The position numbers were made by a program, and so were the translations under genes. A stretch of 64,000 nt of DNA, taken from positions 1-64,000 of the forward strand of contig DASTRY010000100.1 in NCBI GenBank assembly GCA_035760965.1, given 5' to 3'. Positions 50,180 through 59,173 of this stretch are shown one piece after another. Position 1 is the first letter of the stretch. Each line of letters opens with the position of its first letter. The notes below the pieces were generated by a model. That model ran no database searches and had not been told where the DNA came from. It worked only from the letters and a program-made list of their open reading frames with translations. The DNA comes from JADGHX01 sp035760965 (GTDB lineage Bacteria > Pseudomonadota > Gammaproteobacteria > Steroidobacterales > Steroidobacteraceae).

Positions 50180-52639
50180 TTATCTCCCGTTAACCGTAGA
50201 CGCCGTCTTCGTCAGGTGCGGTGGAGATTCCGGCCCCTGGTGACGGAAGGCATCGCTGTTGACGATGCCGGTGATGAGCGACGCGAAGGTGTAATTGCTG
50301 GCGGCGGCCGCGTGCACGATCTTGCGGACCTCGGGCATGTCGAAGTATTCGATCTCGCGGTTGAGCGCGTACATCATCAGCCGCTTGGTCACCGTCGTCG
50401 GGAACTGATCCGGACGTCGCGTGAGATAGCGGCGCAAGTCCGCCGGACTGTGCAACACCGTCCCGCTGGTCAGCTCCGCGGTGGGATCGATGGGCGCCTT
50501 TGCGGCCGCGTCTTCATCGCGCCAGCGACCGGTCACGTCGAAATTCTCGAGCACCAAGCCGGGCGGATCGATGAGACCGTGACAGCCTTTGCAAGTCTTG
50601 TTCGCGCGATGCTTCTCCAAGCGCGCGCGCACCGTGGTCGGCGGATCACCCAAGCGCACCGACAGATCGGTGTTCACGTTCGGCGGCGGCGGCGTGGGCG
50701 GCGTGCCCATGATGCGATCGAGCACCCAGGCGCCGCGCAGCACGGGCGAGGTGCGGTCGCCGTAGGACGTGCGCAGCAGGAAAGCGCCCTTGCCGAGCAG
50801 CCCCCAGCGGTTCTCGTTCTGCAGCGTGACGCGCCGGAACTGCGGCCCGTAGACGCCGGGGACGTCGTAGTGCTTGGCCAGGGACTCGTTGACGAACGTC
50901 CAGTTCGCGTTCAGCAGATCGAGCACGCTGCGATTCTCGAGCAGCACGCTCGCGAGGAACATCCGGATCTCCGTCTCGAAGTTCTTGCGCATGCTGGCAT
51001 CGAACGCCTTGTCCTGCGGCTCGACCTGTTCGAGCTCGTCGAGGTTCAGCCATGCGAGCGCGAAGTTCTCGACGAGCGATTGCGCGCGCGGGTCCTTCAG
51101 CATGCGCGCGACCTGCGCGTTCATCACGGCGGGATCGTGCAGCTTGTTCTGGGTCGCGAGATCGAGCAGCTGCTCATCGGGACCCTCGCTCCAGAGGAAG
51201 AACGAGAGGCGCGAGGCCAGCTCGAGGTCGTTCAGCGCGCGCGCCTGACCGGGCGTCGTCCGGATGGCGCGATACAGGAAGTCCGGGCTCGACAGAATCG
51301 CGGTGAGGAGCTCGGTCACGCCGGAATCGAAGCCGCCCGGTTCCGCGCGACCGGTGTCATAGAACTTCATCAGCAGTTTCACGTCGGCGTCCGTCACCGG
51401 ACGGCGGAACGCCTGCGTCGCGAGGTGCCGCGTGATCTTCTCTGCACACGGGCGCTCCTCGGCTTCCGTCTTGGGCTGGCAGACAAAAATCTTCGCGCGG
51501 CTCTCGCTCAGGGACAGGCCCTGCGGCGAGAACGGCCCCACGACCTGGATGCCGTCGCGGATGATGGGCATGCCGTAGAACTTGCCCGTGCCGAAGCTGC
51601 CCGTCGGCTCGTTGCTGAGCGCCCACGATCGTTCGATGAACGTCGCGGTCACCGTGTGCGCGCCGGCCGTGATGTGCGCCGGTATGCCCGAGACTTTCGC
51701 GACGAGCGCCTCACGGCCCTTGGGCCCGTCGCGGTCCGCGATGGCCAGGTCTTCCGGTCCGCCGATCTGCCTCCGCGCCACTTCCTTCCCATCCACGAGG
51801 ATCACGAGGGTGGCCTCGCTTTCCATGCCTCGCGGATAGAGGCCGGCATCGATGCTGTCGCCCTCGAGGAAGTTGAAGCGGTACTCGCCATCCGCCGGGA
51901 ACACGTGCGTGAAGCTCACACCCCCGCGCGTGCCGAGCGGATAGCCGTCCTTGTGGATGTACTGCGTGATGGAGCCGAATCCGGCTTGCCCGCCACCGCC
52001 GCCGCCACCGCCGGAGAAGACGGTGGCCATTTTCGGAATCGGCTCGCCGACCGCGCGCTGCGCCACCTTGCGGGCCGCGGCCAGATACTGCTCCATGAAC
52101 GTCGGCGAGACGGCGAGCGCGCCGGCGATATTGTTGAATCCCTCCACCTCGATCTCGGTGGGCAGCACCTGCTTGGGATCGACGTCCACGCCGACCAGCT
52201 GCTTCACCGATGCGGCGAACTCGTTTCGATTCAGACGCTGAATCGGCACGTGGCCGACCGGCCGGTGCGTCGCGGCCGAATCGATGGACGTCTCGAGGTA
52301 GTTAACAAAAGCATCGACATCGGCCTGGCCCGGCTGCTTCTCGCCCGCGGGCGGCATGAGCCGGCCACGCAGCTTCGTGATGGCCTTTTCCCACACTTCC
52401 GCGTCGTCGCCGGCGTGGCTGAGATCGAGGGTGTCCATGGCCAAGCCGCCGGCCCAGTCCGTGGAGTTGTGGCATTTCACGCAGTAGTCATTGGTCAGCT
52501 CGTCGAACGCCTTGGCGGGGTTCGCGCCGGCCGCGTCCTGGCCCTGTGCGAGCCCGGGAGAGAGGGCAAGCCATGCCCATGGCACGCATGCACTCGCCAG
52601 TCTCAATGCACGGTCGAACAATGCTCCGCTCTTGCGCAT
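50180..52639 (-). CDS. DUF1587/1592/1588/1585 cytochrome-bearing exported protein
   Basis: 819 residues from the ATG at 52639, preceded by GGGGCGGA; an ATG at 52666 has no ribosome site. Signal peptide (ACVPWAWLALSPGLAQG), then a haem c motif CVKCH, the DUF1587 region (VPIQRLNRNEFAASVKQLVG), a Gly-rich loop GGGGGGGQAG, a lectin-like middle (HVFPADGEYRFNFLEGDSID), then DUF1595/1592 (PDFLYRAIRTTPGQARALND, SRLSFFLWSEGPDEQLLDLA), and DUF1588 with CKGCHGLIDPPGLVLENFD. Common in Planctomycetes, Acidobacteria and some soil Gammaproteobacteria, but biochemically undefined. Forms a pair with the DUF1552 gene. Confidence 0.92.
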   Translation of the reverse strand: MRKSGALFDRALRLASACVPWAWLALSPGLAQGQDAAGANPAKAFDELTNDYCVKCHNSTDWAGGLAMDTLDLSHAGDDAEVWEKAITKLRGRLMPPAGEKQPGQADVDAFVNYLETSIDSAATHRPVGHVPIQRLNRNEFAASVKQLVGVDVDPKQVLPTEIEVEGFNNIAGALAVSPTFMEQYLAAARKVAQRAVGEPIPKMATVFSGGGGGGGGQAGFGSITQYIHKDGYPLGTRGGVSFTHVFPADGEYRFNFLEGDSIDAGLYPRGMESEATLVILVDGKEVARRQIGGPEDLAIADRDGPKGREALVAKVSGIPAHITAGAHTVTATFIERSWALSNEPTGSFGTGKFYGMPIIRDGIQVVGPFSPQGLSLSESRAKIFVCQPKTEAEERPCAEKITRHLATQAFRRPVTDADVKLLMKFYDTGRAEPGGFDSGVTELLTAILSSPDFLYRAIRTTPGQARALNDLELASRLSFFLWSEGPDEQLLDLATQNKLHDPAVMNAQVARMLKDPRAQSLVENFALAWLNLDELEQVEPQDKAFDASMRKNFETEIRMFLASVLLENRSVLDLLNANWTFVNESLAKHYDVPGVYGPQFRRVTLQNENRWGLLGKGAFLLRTSYGDRTSPVLRGAWVLDRIMGTPPTPPPPNVNTDLSVRLGDPPTTVRARLEKHRANKTCKGCHGLIDPPGLVLENFDVTGRWRDEDAAAKAPIDPTAELTSGTVLHSPADLRRYLTRRPDQFPTTVTKRLMMYALNREIEYFDMPEVRKIVHAAAASNYTFASLITGIVNSDAFRHQGPESPPHLTKTASTVNGR

Positions 52640-52800
52640 TCCGCCCCTACCTCGGCTCGTCGGCATTCCGTTATTTTGCAGCCGGGCCGGGGCATTGAAC
52701 TAATGTATTGCACGATAACGTCCATTTCGCCGCCGGTGGCTGCTACGCTCGTCCGATTCCGGCAGAAGAGCGAAACGGCGCCCGGTGCTGGAGTCACGCC

Positions 52801-52953
52801 GTGCCGAACGCCATGCGCGGACGCATCATCGGCATCTCGATGATCTCGTACATGAGCGGTCCGCTGCTCGGCAATGCGCGGGCGGGGTGGTCGCGGTCCG
52901 GAGTGATCATGAAGCGATGGGACGGGCACGCGGTGCGAGGTGCGGCGACATGA
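52801..52953 (+). pseudogene. Remnant of an MFS (DHA3-like) transporter
   Basis: A 50-codon frame reads VPNAMRGRIIGISMISYMSG then PLLGNARAGWSRSGVI. It lines up with the conserved MRGRVMSIFTVAFFGIAPVG segment of the intact MFS gene at the right end of the window and with the following small-Gly region. Only this central loop-helix survives, so it looks like a decayed transporter. The rest of the gap 52640-52800 has no gene I can support. The fragment stop (TGA) overlaps the next gene start. Confidence 0.45.
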
Positions 52954-53510
52954 ACGGAAATGTGGCGCCCATAATCGGCGCGATCTTCGGCATATCCGAG
53001 ATGATGCTGACCCTCGCCACACGCCGTGGTCAGCGCGACGCCGCGGCCGATGCGGGGTCGTTGCGTCTCATCTGGATCGTCGTGGGACTGTGCATCGCGG
53101 CGCAGTTCATCTCCGCGCGTGCCTTTCCGCAAGCAACGCTCGGCGATGGGCAGCTTGCTGGCGCCACGGGTCTCGCGCTCTTCGTTCTCGGTGCGGCCCT
53201 GCGTTGGTATGCCATCTTCTATCTCGGTCGCTACTTCACGGTCGATGTGCGCGTGGCCGAGCACCAACACGTCGTCGATACGGGCCCGTATCGACTCATT
53301 CGGCATCCCAGTTACACGGGCGCGTTCATGCAGTTTCTCGGGCTCGCGCTCTGCATCGCCAATGCCTACGCAATTCTGCTGCTGGTGCCGATCGTGCTCG
53401 TGTTCCTCTACCGAATGCGCGTGGAGGAGAGCGCGCTCGAGCGCGGGCTGGGCGAGGCCTACGCGAGCTATCGCCGCAGAACGAAGCGGTTGATTCCGTT
53501 CGTGTACTGA
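52950..53510 (+). CDS. Isoprenylcysteine carboxyl methyltransferase-like membrane protein
   Basis: 186 residues from the ATG at 52950. Four or five membrane helices; C-terminal part carries the ICMT/PEMT-type motif: VVDTGPYRLIRHPSYTGAFM, QFLGLALCIANAYAILLLVP, then RMRVEESALERGLGEAYASY and RRRTKRLIPFVY. This RHPxY plus E-E pattern binds S-adenosylmethionine and methylates lipid or isoprenoid-linked groups. Bacterial substrates are unknown. Single gene. Confidence 0.88.
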   Translation: MNGNVAPIIGAIFGISEMMLTLATRRGQRDAAADAGSLRLIWIVVGLCIAAQFISARAFPQATLGDGQLAGATGLALFVLGAALRWYAIFYLGRYFTVDVRVAEHQHVVDTGPYRLIRHPSYTGAFMQFLGLALCIANAYAILLLVPIVLVFLYRMRVEESALERGLGEAYASYRRRTKRLIPFVY

Positions 53511-53550
53511 AGGCGGTACGCTCGCGGCGCGCACAGTTGGGGGTGCCACC

Positions 53551-54375
53551 ATGTCCACGAGGTCAGCGTCGAGCCGATATCTGGACGCGCTCGAATCCAT
53601 CGAGCGGCGCGCGTGGCGGGATCTGATTGCCGTGATGCCCGCACCGCTTGCGCAGCAAGCCGGCCTCGTGAGCGCCGAAATTCACCACGCGCACTTCTTG
53701 ATGGCGGCGCGCATTCCACTGTTTCTGTTGAACTGGCTCGCCGGAACGGGGCTGCAAGGTGACGACGGCAGCTCGATACCCGAAGCGGTGCGACGGTTCC
53801 GCGAAGCCGGACAGCGCAAGTTCATCATCCAGATTCCTCCGGGGCCGAACGCGGCGGAGTGTCGCCGCCGGGCTACCGCGGAAGGTCTGCGCGAGCACCC
53901 TCTCGCATGGGCGAAGTTCTACCGCACGACGAGCGACGCCCCGCAGGTCGACACCGAGCTGACCGTGCGCGAGGTGCACGCTGACGAACGCGAGCTCTTC
54001 GGCAGCACCGTGGCGGCCGGCAACGAGATGCCACCACCCTTTGCGGATTGGCTCGCGAGAGTAGTGGGGCTCGAAGGCTGGCACACGTATGTGTCCTTCC
54101 AGGGCGCGGAGCCGGCGGGAGCCGCCGCGTTGTTCGTGTGCGGGGATTTAGCATGGCTCGGGATGGGCGCAACGCGCCCCGCCATGCGCAAGCGCGGAAG
54201 TCAGAGCGCATTGCTCGCGCGGCGCATCGCCGATGCGGCTCGCTTCGGCGCTCATCACGCGTCGACCGAGACCGGTGTGCCGCAGGAAGGCCACGCTGCC
54301 CCTTCTTATATGAATATCGTGAAGGCCGGCTTCGAGGTGGCGTACGTGCGGCCCAACTGGGCCGAGCCGATGTGA
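53551..54375 (+). CDS. GNAT-family acetyltransferase
   Basis: 274 residues. The C-terminal half has a GNAT fold: TELTVREVHADERELFGSTV, GAAALFVCGDLAWLGMGATR, then MRKRGSQSALLARRIADAAR (the acetyl-CoA pyrophosphate loop region) and SYMNIVKAGFEVAYVRPNW. The N-terminal 120 residues are an additional helical domain (GLVSAEIHHAHFLMAARIPL) as in two-domain GNATs, where only one half keeps the active site. Substrate unknown. Confidence 0.83.
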   Translation: MSTRSASSRYLDALESIERRAWRDLIAVMPAPLAQQAGLVSAEIHHAHFLMAARIPLFLLNWLAGTGLQGDDGSSIPEAVRRFREAGQRKFIIQIPPGPNAAECRRRATAEGLREHPLAWAKFYRTTSDAPQVDTELTVREVHADERELFGSTVAAGNEMPPPFADWLARVVGLEGWHTYVSFQGAEPAGAAALFVCGDLAWLGMGATRPAMRKRGSQSALLARRIADAARFGAHHASTETGVPQEGHAAPSYMNIVKAGFEVAYVRPNWAEPM

Positions 54376-54665
54376 GCCGGAGGCTCGACAATCCCGACCT
54401 CGGAACTCCCGCGCGATATCGAGGTCAACCCCGCGTTCCATAAGAGAAATCAGCAATCCTCGAACGTTGCCGATGCGCTCTCTCCGCTGCCGCCGCTCTG
54501 ACGTGAGTAGCCCGTACGGGGCGGCCCTGATCGTCCACCAGTTCGGCCCGCCCTGACATCATCCGCACCCGTCGCCGCATGCGCCGGGTGCATCCGCTGA
54601 AGCTTTCGCCGCCGTGGCTGCGTGCCGCGCCTGTTCACCGATCTCACAGAACGAGGAAATTGCCC
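54376..54665. other. Intergenic region before the Bat operon
   Basis: 290 bases between the GNAT gene and MoxR. It probably holds the Bat operon promoter. I see a 10-base palindrome CCCGTACGGG at 54511-54520 but no clear -35/-10 pair and no additional gene with a family signature. Confidence 0.4.
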
Positions 54666-55679
54666 ATGAATGCCGGCCTCAGCCCTCTCCCTGCAGCGGC
54701 CGCGCCCGGTCCCGGCGAGGTCCGAGGCGCCTTCCGTGAGCTGCGCAGCTATCTTGCGAGCCAGATCATCGGGCAGGAAGCGCTGGTCGAGAGACTGCTG
54801 ATCGCACTGCTGGCGGATGGCCACTTGCTCGTCGAAGGGCCGCCGGGCCTTGCGAAGACGCGCGCGATCAAGTCGCTGGCGCATGCGCTCGAGGCCAACT
54901 TCCAGCGCGTCCAGTTCACGCCGGATCTGCTGCCCGCGGACCTGACCGGCTCTGAAATCTACCGGCCCGAAGAAGGCAGCTTCCGCTTCCAGCGCGGGCC
55001 GCTCTTTCACAATCTCATCCTGGCCGACGAGATCAATCGCGCGCCGGCGAAGGTGCAATCCGCCTTGCTCGAGGCCATGGCGGAGCGACAGATCAGCGTG
55101 GGTGCGGCGAGCTACCGATTGCCGCAGCTGTTCATGGTGATGGCGACGCAGAATCCGATCGAGCAGGAAGGCACGTATCCGTTGCCGGAGGCGCAGCTCG
55201 ATCGGTTCATGCTCCACACCCTGGTGGATTATCCCGACCGCTCGCTCACGCTCAAAATCATGGCGCTTGCGCGGCAGGAAGCGATCACGCAGGTCGAGCT
55301 GCCGCCGCCCGCACATCGCATCACACAGGAAGCGGTGTTTGCGGCCCGCCGCGAAGTGCTCGCACTCACGCTTTCCGATCCGATCGCCGAGTACATCGCC
55401 GCACTCGTGGACGCGACGCGCCGCCCGGAACCCTACAGTGCGCAGCTGCGCGAGTGGTTGCGCTGGGGCGCGAGCCCGCGCGCTGCGATCGCGATGGAAC
55501 GCGGCGCGCGCGCGCTTGCCTGGCTAGACGGTCGCGATTTCGTCAGCCCCGAAGACGTTCAGGCGATTGCGCCCGATGCTCTGCGCCATCGCTTGCTGTT
55601 GGACTATGGCGCTCAGGCTCGCGGCGTGACGGCGCAGGCGTGCGTCGATGAGCTGCTCGGGAAGGTGCCGGCGCCGTGA
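54666..55679 (+). CDS. MoxR-type AAA+ ATPase
   Basis: 337 residues from the ATG at 54666 (GAGGAA upstream). Walker A HLLVEGPPGLAKTRAIKSLA (about residues 55-74), FTPDLLPADLTGSEIYRPEE, Walker B LILADEINRAPAKVQSALLE, sensor VMATQNPIEQEGTYPLPEAQ, LDRFMLHTLVDYP. MoxR ATPases are thought to act as chaperones that fold or load VWA-domain partners, here encoded downstream. The stop overlaps the DUF58 start by 4 bases. Confidence 0.95.
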   Translation: MNAGLSPLPAAAAPGPGEVRGAFRELRSYLASQIIGQEALVERLLIALLADGHLLVEGPPGLAKTRAIKSLAHALEANFQRVQFTPDLLPADLTGSEIYRPEEGSFRFQRGPLFHNLILADEINRAPAKVQSALLEAMAERQISVGAASYRLPQLFMVMATQNPIEQEGTYPLPEAQLDRFMLHTLVDYPDRSLTLKIMALARQEAITQVELPPPAHRITQEAVFAARREVLALTLSDPIAEYIAALVDATRRPEPYSAQLREWLRWGASPRAAIAMERGARALAWLDGRDFVSPEDVQAIAPDALRHRLLLDYGAQARGVTAQACVDELLGKVPAP

Positions 55680-56593
55680 TCGTGCCGACGCTCGAGGACC
55701 TGCTCGTGTTGCGCGGAACCGCACGCGGCTGGAGCTTGCGCGCGCAGACGGCCGCGCGCGCGACGTTGCTCGGCGCGCATCGCAGCAGCTTTCGCGGGCG
55801 TGGCCTCGAATTCCAGGAAGTCCGGCCCTACGTGCCGGGGGACGATCCGCGCAGCATCGACTGGCGCGTCACCGCGCGCCGTGGGCGACCGCACACGAAG
55901 CTCTTCCAGGAAGAGCGCGAGCGGCCGGTGTGGCTGCTCGTCGATCTGCATGCGGGTCTCTTTTTCGGGACGCGCAGGCAGCTCAAGTCCGCCGTCGCCT
56001 TGCGGGCGGCGGCGCTGCTCGCCTGGACGGCTTCGATGGGCGGGGATCGAGTGGGTGCCGTGATTGCCGGCGCCGCAAGTGGCAAGGGCGCGGCGCCGCC
56101 GCGGGTCTTGCCGCCGCGCGCCCGCGAGGCAGGCGTGCTCCCGATTCTCGAGACATTGATCGAGCTGCAACCCACGGCGCCGGCTGCGCCCGCGAGCGGC
56201 AGTTTGCACGGCGCGCTGCTCTCGCTCGCGCCGCTCGTGCATCCCGGTAGCCTCGTCGCGGTGCTCAGCGATTTTGCGAGCCTCGACGCAGGGAGTGATG
56301 TGCTCTGGTCGAAGATCGCCGCGCACAGCGAATTCCGCTTGTTCTGGATCACAGACAGCCTGGAAGAGCAGGGGCTGCCGAACGGCTTCTTCCGGGGCGG
56401 CGTGCCGAACGAGCTTCGCATCGTGGATGGCGCGAAGGCTCGTGCGGCGTGGCTGGCGGCATGGCGCGAGCGCGAGGCGCGGCTCGACGCGCTCGCGCGG
56501 CGCCATCGCATGCCGGCCGTCCGCCTCGATACCGCGGACAGCACCGAAGAGCTTCTGCGGCCCCTGCTGAGGGGGCCGAAGGCGGCGGCATGA
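55676..56593 (+). CDS. DUF58 domain protein
   Basis: 305 residues, GTG start overlapping MoxR. The DUF58 hallmark is FRGRGLEFQEVRPYVPGDDP, SIDWRVTARRGRPHTKLFQE, ERERPVWLLVDLHAGLFFGT (about residues 38-100), a degenerate VWA-like fold without membrane anchor. Always found with MoxR in Bat/CoxE-type operons and believed to be a MoxR client. Length normal. Confidence 0.93.
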   Translation: MIVPTLEDLLVLRGTARGWSLRAQTAARATLLGAHRSSFRGRGLEFQEVRPYVPGDDPRSIDWRVTARRGRPHTKLFQEERERPVWLLVDLHAGLFFGTRRQLKSAVALRAAALLAWTASMGGDRVGAVIAGAASGKGAAPPRVLPPRAREAGVLPILETLIELQPTAPAAPASGSLHGALLSLAPLVHPGSLVAVLSDFASLDAGSDVLWSKIAAHSEFRLFWITDSLEEQGLPNGFFRGGVPNELRIVDGAKARAAWLAAWREREARLDALARRHRMPAVRLDTADSTEELLRPLLRGPKAAA

Positions 56594-57072
56594 ATCCCGA
56601 CTGGCTGAGCCAGCTCGCACCGGAGCACGCGCCGCCCGCGCCGGGTTGGTGGCCGCTCGCTCCCGGATGGTGGGCTCTTCTCGGGCTCATCGTTGCGCTT
56701 GCCGTCGCGTTCCTTTGCTGGCGGCGCTGGTGGCGCGATCCTCATGCCAAGGTGCGACGCACCGCTCTCCGTGAGTTGCGAGCGATCCGTGCGAGCGATG
56801 CAGACGGCCCTGTAGTGGCTCGGGCAATCGAGAGCCTGATGCGTCGGTACGCGATGACGGTGTTCGGTCGTCAGCGTGTCTCGCGTCTCACGGGCAGGAG
56901 TTGGCTGGGCTTCGTGACAAGCGAAGCCGGCGTCTCACAGAGTGCGGGCGAGACGCTGCTCGCAGCGGCCTTCGGCAACAGCCCGCACGATCGACGCGAC
57001 GAGTGGCTCGCCGCGGCGGACGCTTTCGTACGCCGCTCCGCGCGGACGCGGCGCGGGAGGAGCGCAGCGTGA
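56590..57072 (+). CDS. DUF4381 membrane protein
   Basis: 160 residues. One membrane span (GWWALLGLIVALAVAFLCWR, about residues 31-50) and a cytoplasmic part with AIESLMRRYAMTVFGRQRVS and LTGRSWLGFVTSEAG, the DUF4381 pattern. It is a fixed Bat-operon partner between DUF58 and the VWA proteins. Overlaps its neighbours by 4 bases on each side. Confidence 0.92.
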   Translation: MNPDWLSQLAPEHAPPAPGWWPLAPGWWALLGLIVALAVAFLCWRRWWRDPHAKVRRTALRELRAIRASDADGPVVARAIESLMRRYAMTVFGRQRVSRLTGRSWLGFVTSEAGVSQSAGETLLAAAFGNSPHDRRDEWLAAADAFVRRSARTRRGRSAA

Positions 57073-58055
57073 TTCACTTCGCCTGGCCGTGGATGGCGGT
57101 CCTGGCGCCACTGCCTCTCCTCGTCTACCGCTTGCGGCGCGCGGCCGAGCCGGGTGGCTCGGCGCTGTTCCTCCCGTTCGTCACCGCTCTCGGCTCCTCC
57201 GCGACCAGCGTGGACCGCAGCTCCAAGCTGCTGCGGTTTCTTTTCGGAGCCATCTGGCTGCTCCTCGTGATCGCCGCCGTGCGGCCGCAATGGCTCGGCG
57301 ATCCGGTGCCGTTGCCGACGACGGGTCGCAGGCTGCTGCTCGCCGTGGACGTGTCCGGATCGATGGCCGAGAAGGACATGGCCGAAGGCGCAAGCCGGTT
57401 GCAGGTGGTGCAGCAGGTTGCCGGGCACTTTATCGACGGTCGCAAGGGCGATCGCGTCGGGCTGATTCTCTTCGGCACGCGACCGTATCTTCAGGCGCCG
57501 CTCACGGCGGACCTGGCCACCGTGCATCGCTTTCTCGACGACGCGGTCGTCGGTATCGCCGGTCAGGAGACGGCGATCGGCGATGCGATCGGGCTTGCGC
57601 TCAAGCGGCTGAGCGGTGAATCCGATGCCGCCAGCGGCGCCGAGGAGGATGTCGGCCGCAAGACGGTGCTGATCCTCCTCACGGACGGCGTGAGCAACGC
57701 CGGTGTGATGCCGCCGCTGCAGGCCGCGAAGCTCGCGGCGGAAACAGGCATGCGCATCTACACCATCGGGGTGGGCGCTGCCGAGACGGAGGGCTTCTTC
57801 GGTCTCAGCATGCGCAATACCGATCTCGACGAGGACACGTTGAAGACCATCGCGAAAGCCACCGGCGGCGAGTACTTCCGTGCGACGGACGAGCAGGCGC
57901 TGCAGGAGGTCTATCATCGCATCGATCGACTCGAACCGACGGCGGGGCAGCAGCAATGGCTTCGGCCGGCGGATGAATGGTTCACCTGGCCGCTCGCGCT
58001 TGCGTTGTTGCTCAGCGTGCCGGCCGCGTGGATGGGGGCGCGCGCATGGGCATGA
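57069..58055 (+). CDS. BatA-like VWA-domain membrane protein
   Basis: 328 residues from the GTG at 57069 (GTGA overlap). N-terminal span PWMAVLAPLPLLVYRLRRAA, second span LRFLFGAIWLLLVIAAVRPQ, then a VWA domain with intact MIDAS DVSGSMAEKDM (about residues 94-104), TAIGDAIGLALKRLSG and LILLTDGVSNAGVMPPLQAA, and a C-terminal span ALALLLSVPAAWMGARAWA. BatA proteins act at the inner membrane in stress or aerotolerance, with MoxR. Confidence 0.94.
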   Translation: MIHFAWPWMAVLAPLPLLVYRLRRAAEPGGSALFLPFVTALGSSATSVDRSSKLLRFLFGAIWLLLVIAAVRPQWLGDPVPLPTTGRRLLLAVDVSGSMAEKDMAEGASRLQVVQQVAGHFIDGRKGDRVGLILFGTRPYLQAPLTADLATVHRFLDDAVVGIAGQETAIGDAIGLALKRLSGESDAASGAEEDVGRKTVLILLTDGVSNAGVMPPLQAAKLAAETGMRIYTIGVGAAETEGFFGLSMRNTDLDEDTLKTIAKATGGEYFRATDEQALQEVYHRIDRLEPTAGQQQWLRPADEWFTWPLALALLLSVPAAWMGARAWA

Positions 58056-59050
58056 CGAGCCAGCTCGCCGCGTTCCATTTCCTGCATCCCTGGTGGCTGC
58101 TCGCGTTGCCGCCGTTGCTGGCGCTCGCCGCATGGCTCACGTGGCAGCAGCGACGCGACGGCACATGGTCGAGGCTCGTCGATTCGCAGCTGCTGGATGC
58201 GCTGCGCCTGACCGAAGGTCGTCGCGGGCGCTCGCCGTGGCCGCTCATCGCGGTCGTCTGGACTCTCGCCGTGCTGGCTTTGGCGGGTCCGTCGTGGGAA
58301 CGGCTGGAAACGCCCGCTTTTCGCGCGCCGGATGCGTGGGTGTTGGTGCTGGACCTCTCGCAGTCGATGTCGGCGGCGGACGTGAGACCCGATCGTGTGA
58401 CTCGCGCGCGATATGCGATTTCGGACGTGCTGAATGCGGCGAAGGACGCGCGAGTCGCGCTCGTTGTATTCGCGAGCGACGCGCACACGGTGACGCCGCT
58501 CACGACCGACGTCGCCACTATTCGCGCGCTGCTGCAGCCACTCGCGCCGGGACTGATGCCGCAAGCGGGCGACGATCTCGCGCCGGCGCTGGAAGAGGCC
58601 GCGCGCCTGCTGCGTGCGGGCGAGGCGGATCACGGGCATGTCATCGTGCTTTCCGATGGCTTTGCGGACCCGGCACGTGCGTTTCGCGCAGCCCAGCAAC
58701 TTCGGCAGCAGGGAGCGAAGGTGGATGTGATCGGTGTGGGTACCGAAAAGGGCGCGCCCGAGCCAGACGGGCAGGGAGGGTTCGTCAAGGACGCGCAAGG
58801 TCACACGCAGCTCGCGCGCATGCAGACGGATGAATTGCGGCGAGTGGCCGCCGCGGGTGGTGGAGAGCTCGTTCGCTTGAACGACACGTCGGCGCTCGTG
58901 AAAGCGATTCAGAGCGAGCATGCGGAGCGAATCGCTGCGGAAACGGCAGGGCCGCGCGCGCAGGTGACGACGTGGCGCAACGGCGGGATCTGGCTTCTCC
59001 CGCCGCTTCTGCTGGTCGCCGCGTGCTTTGCGCGGCGCGGATGGGTGTGA
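58046..59050 (+). CDS. BatB-like VWA-domain membrane protein
   Basis: 334 residues from ATG at 58046 (a second ATG at 58052 is possible), overlapping BatA by 10 bases. Membrane spans LHPWWLLALPPLLALAAWLT and WPLIAVVWTLAVLALAGPSW, then a VWA domain with MIDAS VLDLSQSMSAADV (about residues 101-113) and HVIVLSDGFADPARAFRAAQ. C-terminal hydrophobic end IWLLPPLLLVAACFARRGWV. Same architecture as BatA; the two likely form a complex. Confidence 0.93.
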   Translation: MGMTSQLAAFHFLHPWWLLALPPLLALAAWLTWQQRRDGTWSRLVDSQLLDALRLTEGRRGRSPWPLIAVVWTLAVLALAGPSWERLETPAFRAPDAWVLVLDLSQSMSAADVRPDRVTRARYAISDVLNAAKDARVALVVFASDAHTVTPLTTDVATIRALLQPLAPGLMPQAGDDLAPALEEAARLLRAGEADHGHVIVLSDGFADPARAFRAAQQLRQQGAKVDVIGVGTEKGAPEPDGQGGFVKDAQGHTQLARMQTDELRRVAAAGGGELVRLNDTSALVKAIQSEHAERIAAETAGPRAQVTTWRNGGIWLLPPLLLVAACFARRGWV

Positions 59051-59058
59051 GGGACGCG

Positions 59059-59135
59059 GTCGTGAGGCGGCGTGCTTGCAGGACGGTGTGGTTTGAGGCG
59101 GCGTGGTCGTGAGGCGATGTCGTCGTGAGGCGGCG
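59059..59135 (+). repeat. Degenerate short direct repeats between BatB and BatC
   Basis: The element GGTCGTGAGGCGGCG at 59059-59073 recurs with changes at 59091-59103, 59105-59116 and 59121-59135, in a 123-base gap inside an otherwise tightly overlapping operon. The core resembles TGAGGCGG and is close to coding ends rich in Gly/Val/Arg. Likely slippage-generated; function not apparent. Confidence 0.6.
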
Positions 59136-59173
59136 CTGTCGGGGCGCTGGCGTAGTCGTGGGGTAAGTGGGTC

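Noticed and set aside
59051..59173. CRISPR-like repeats in the BatB-BatC gap
   Set aside because: Copies are only 12-15 bases, imperfect, and not separated by uniform spacers; there are no cas genes.
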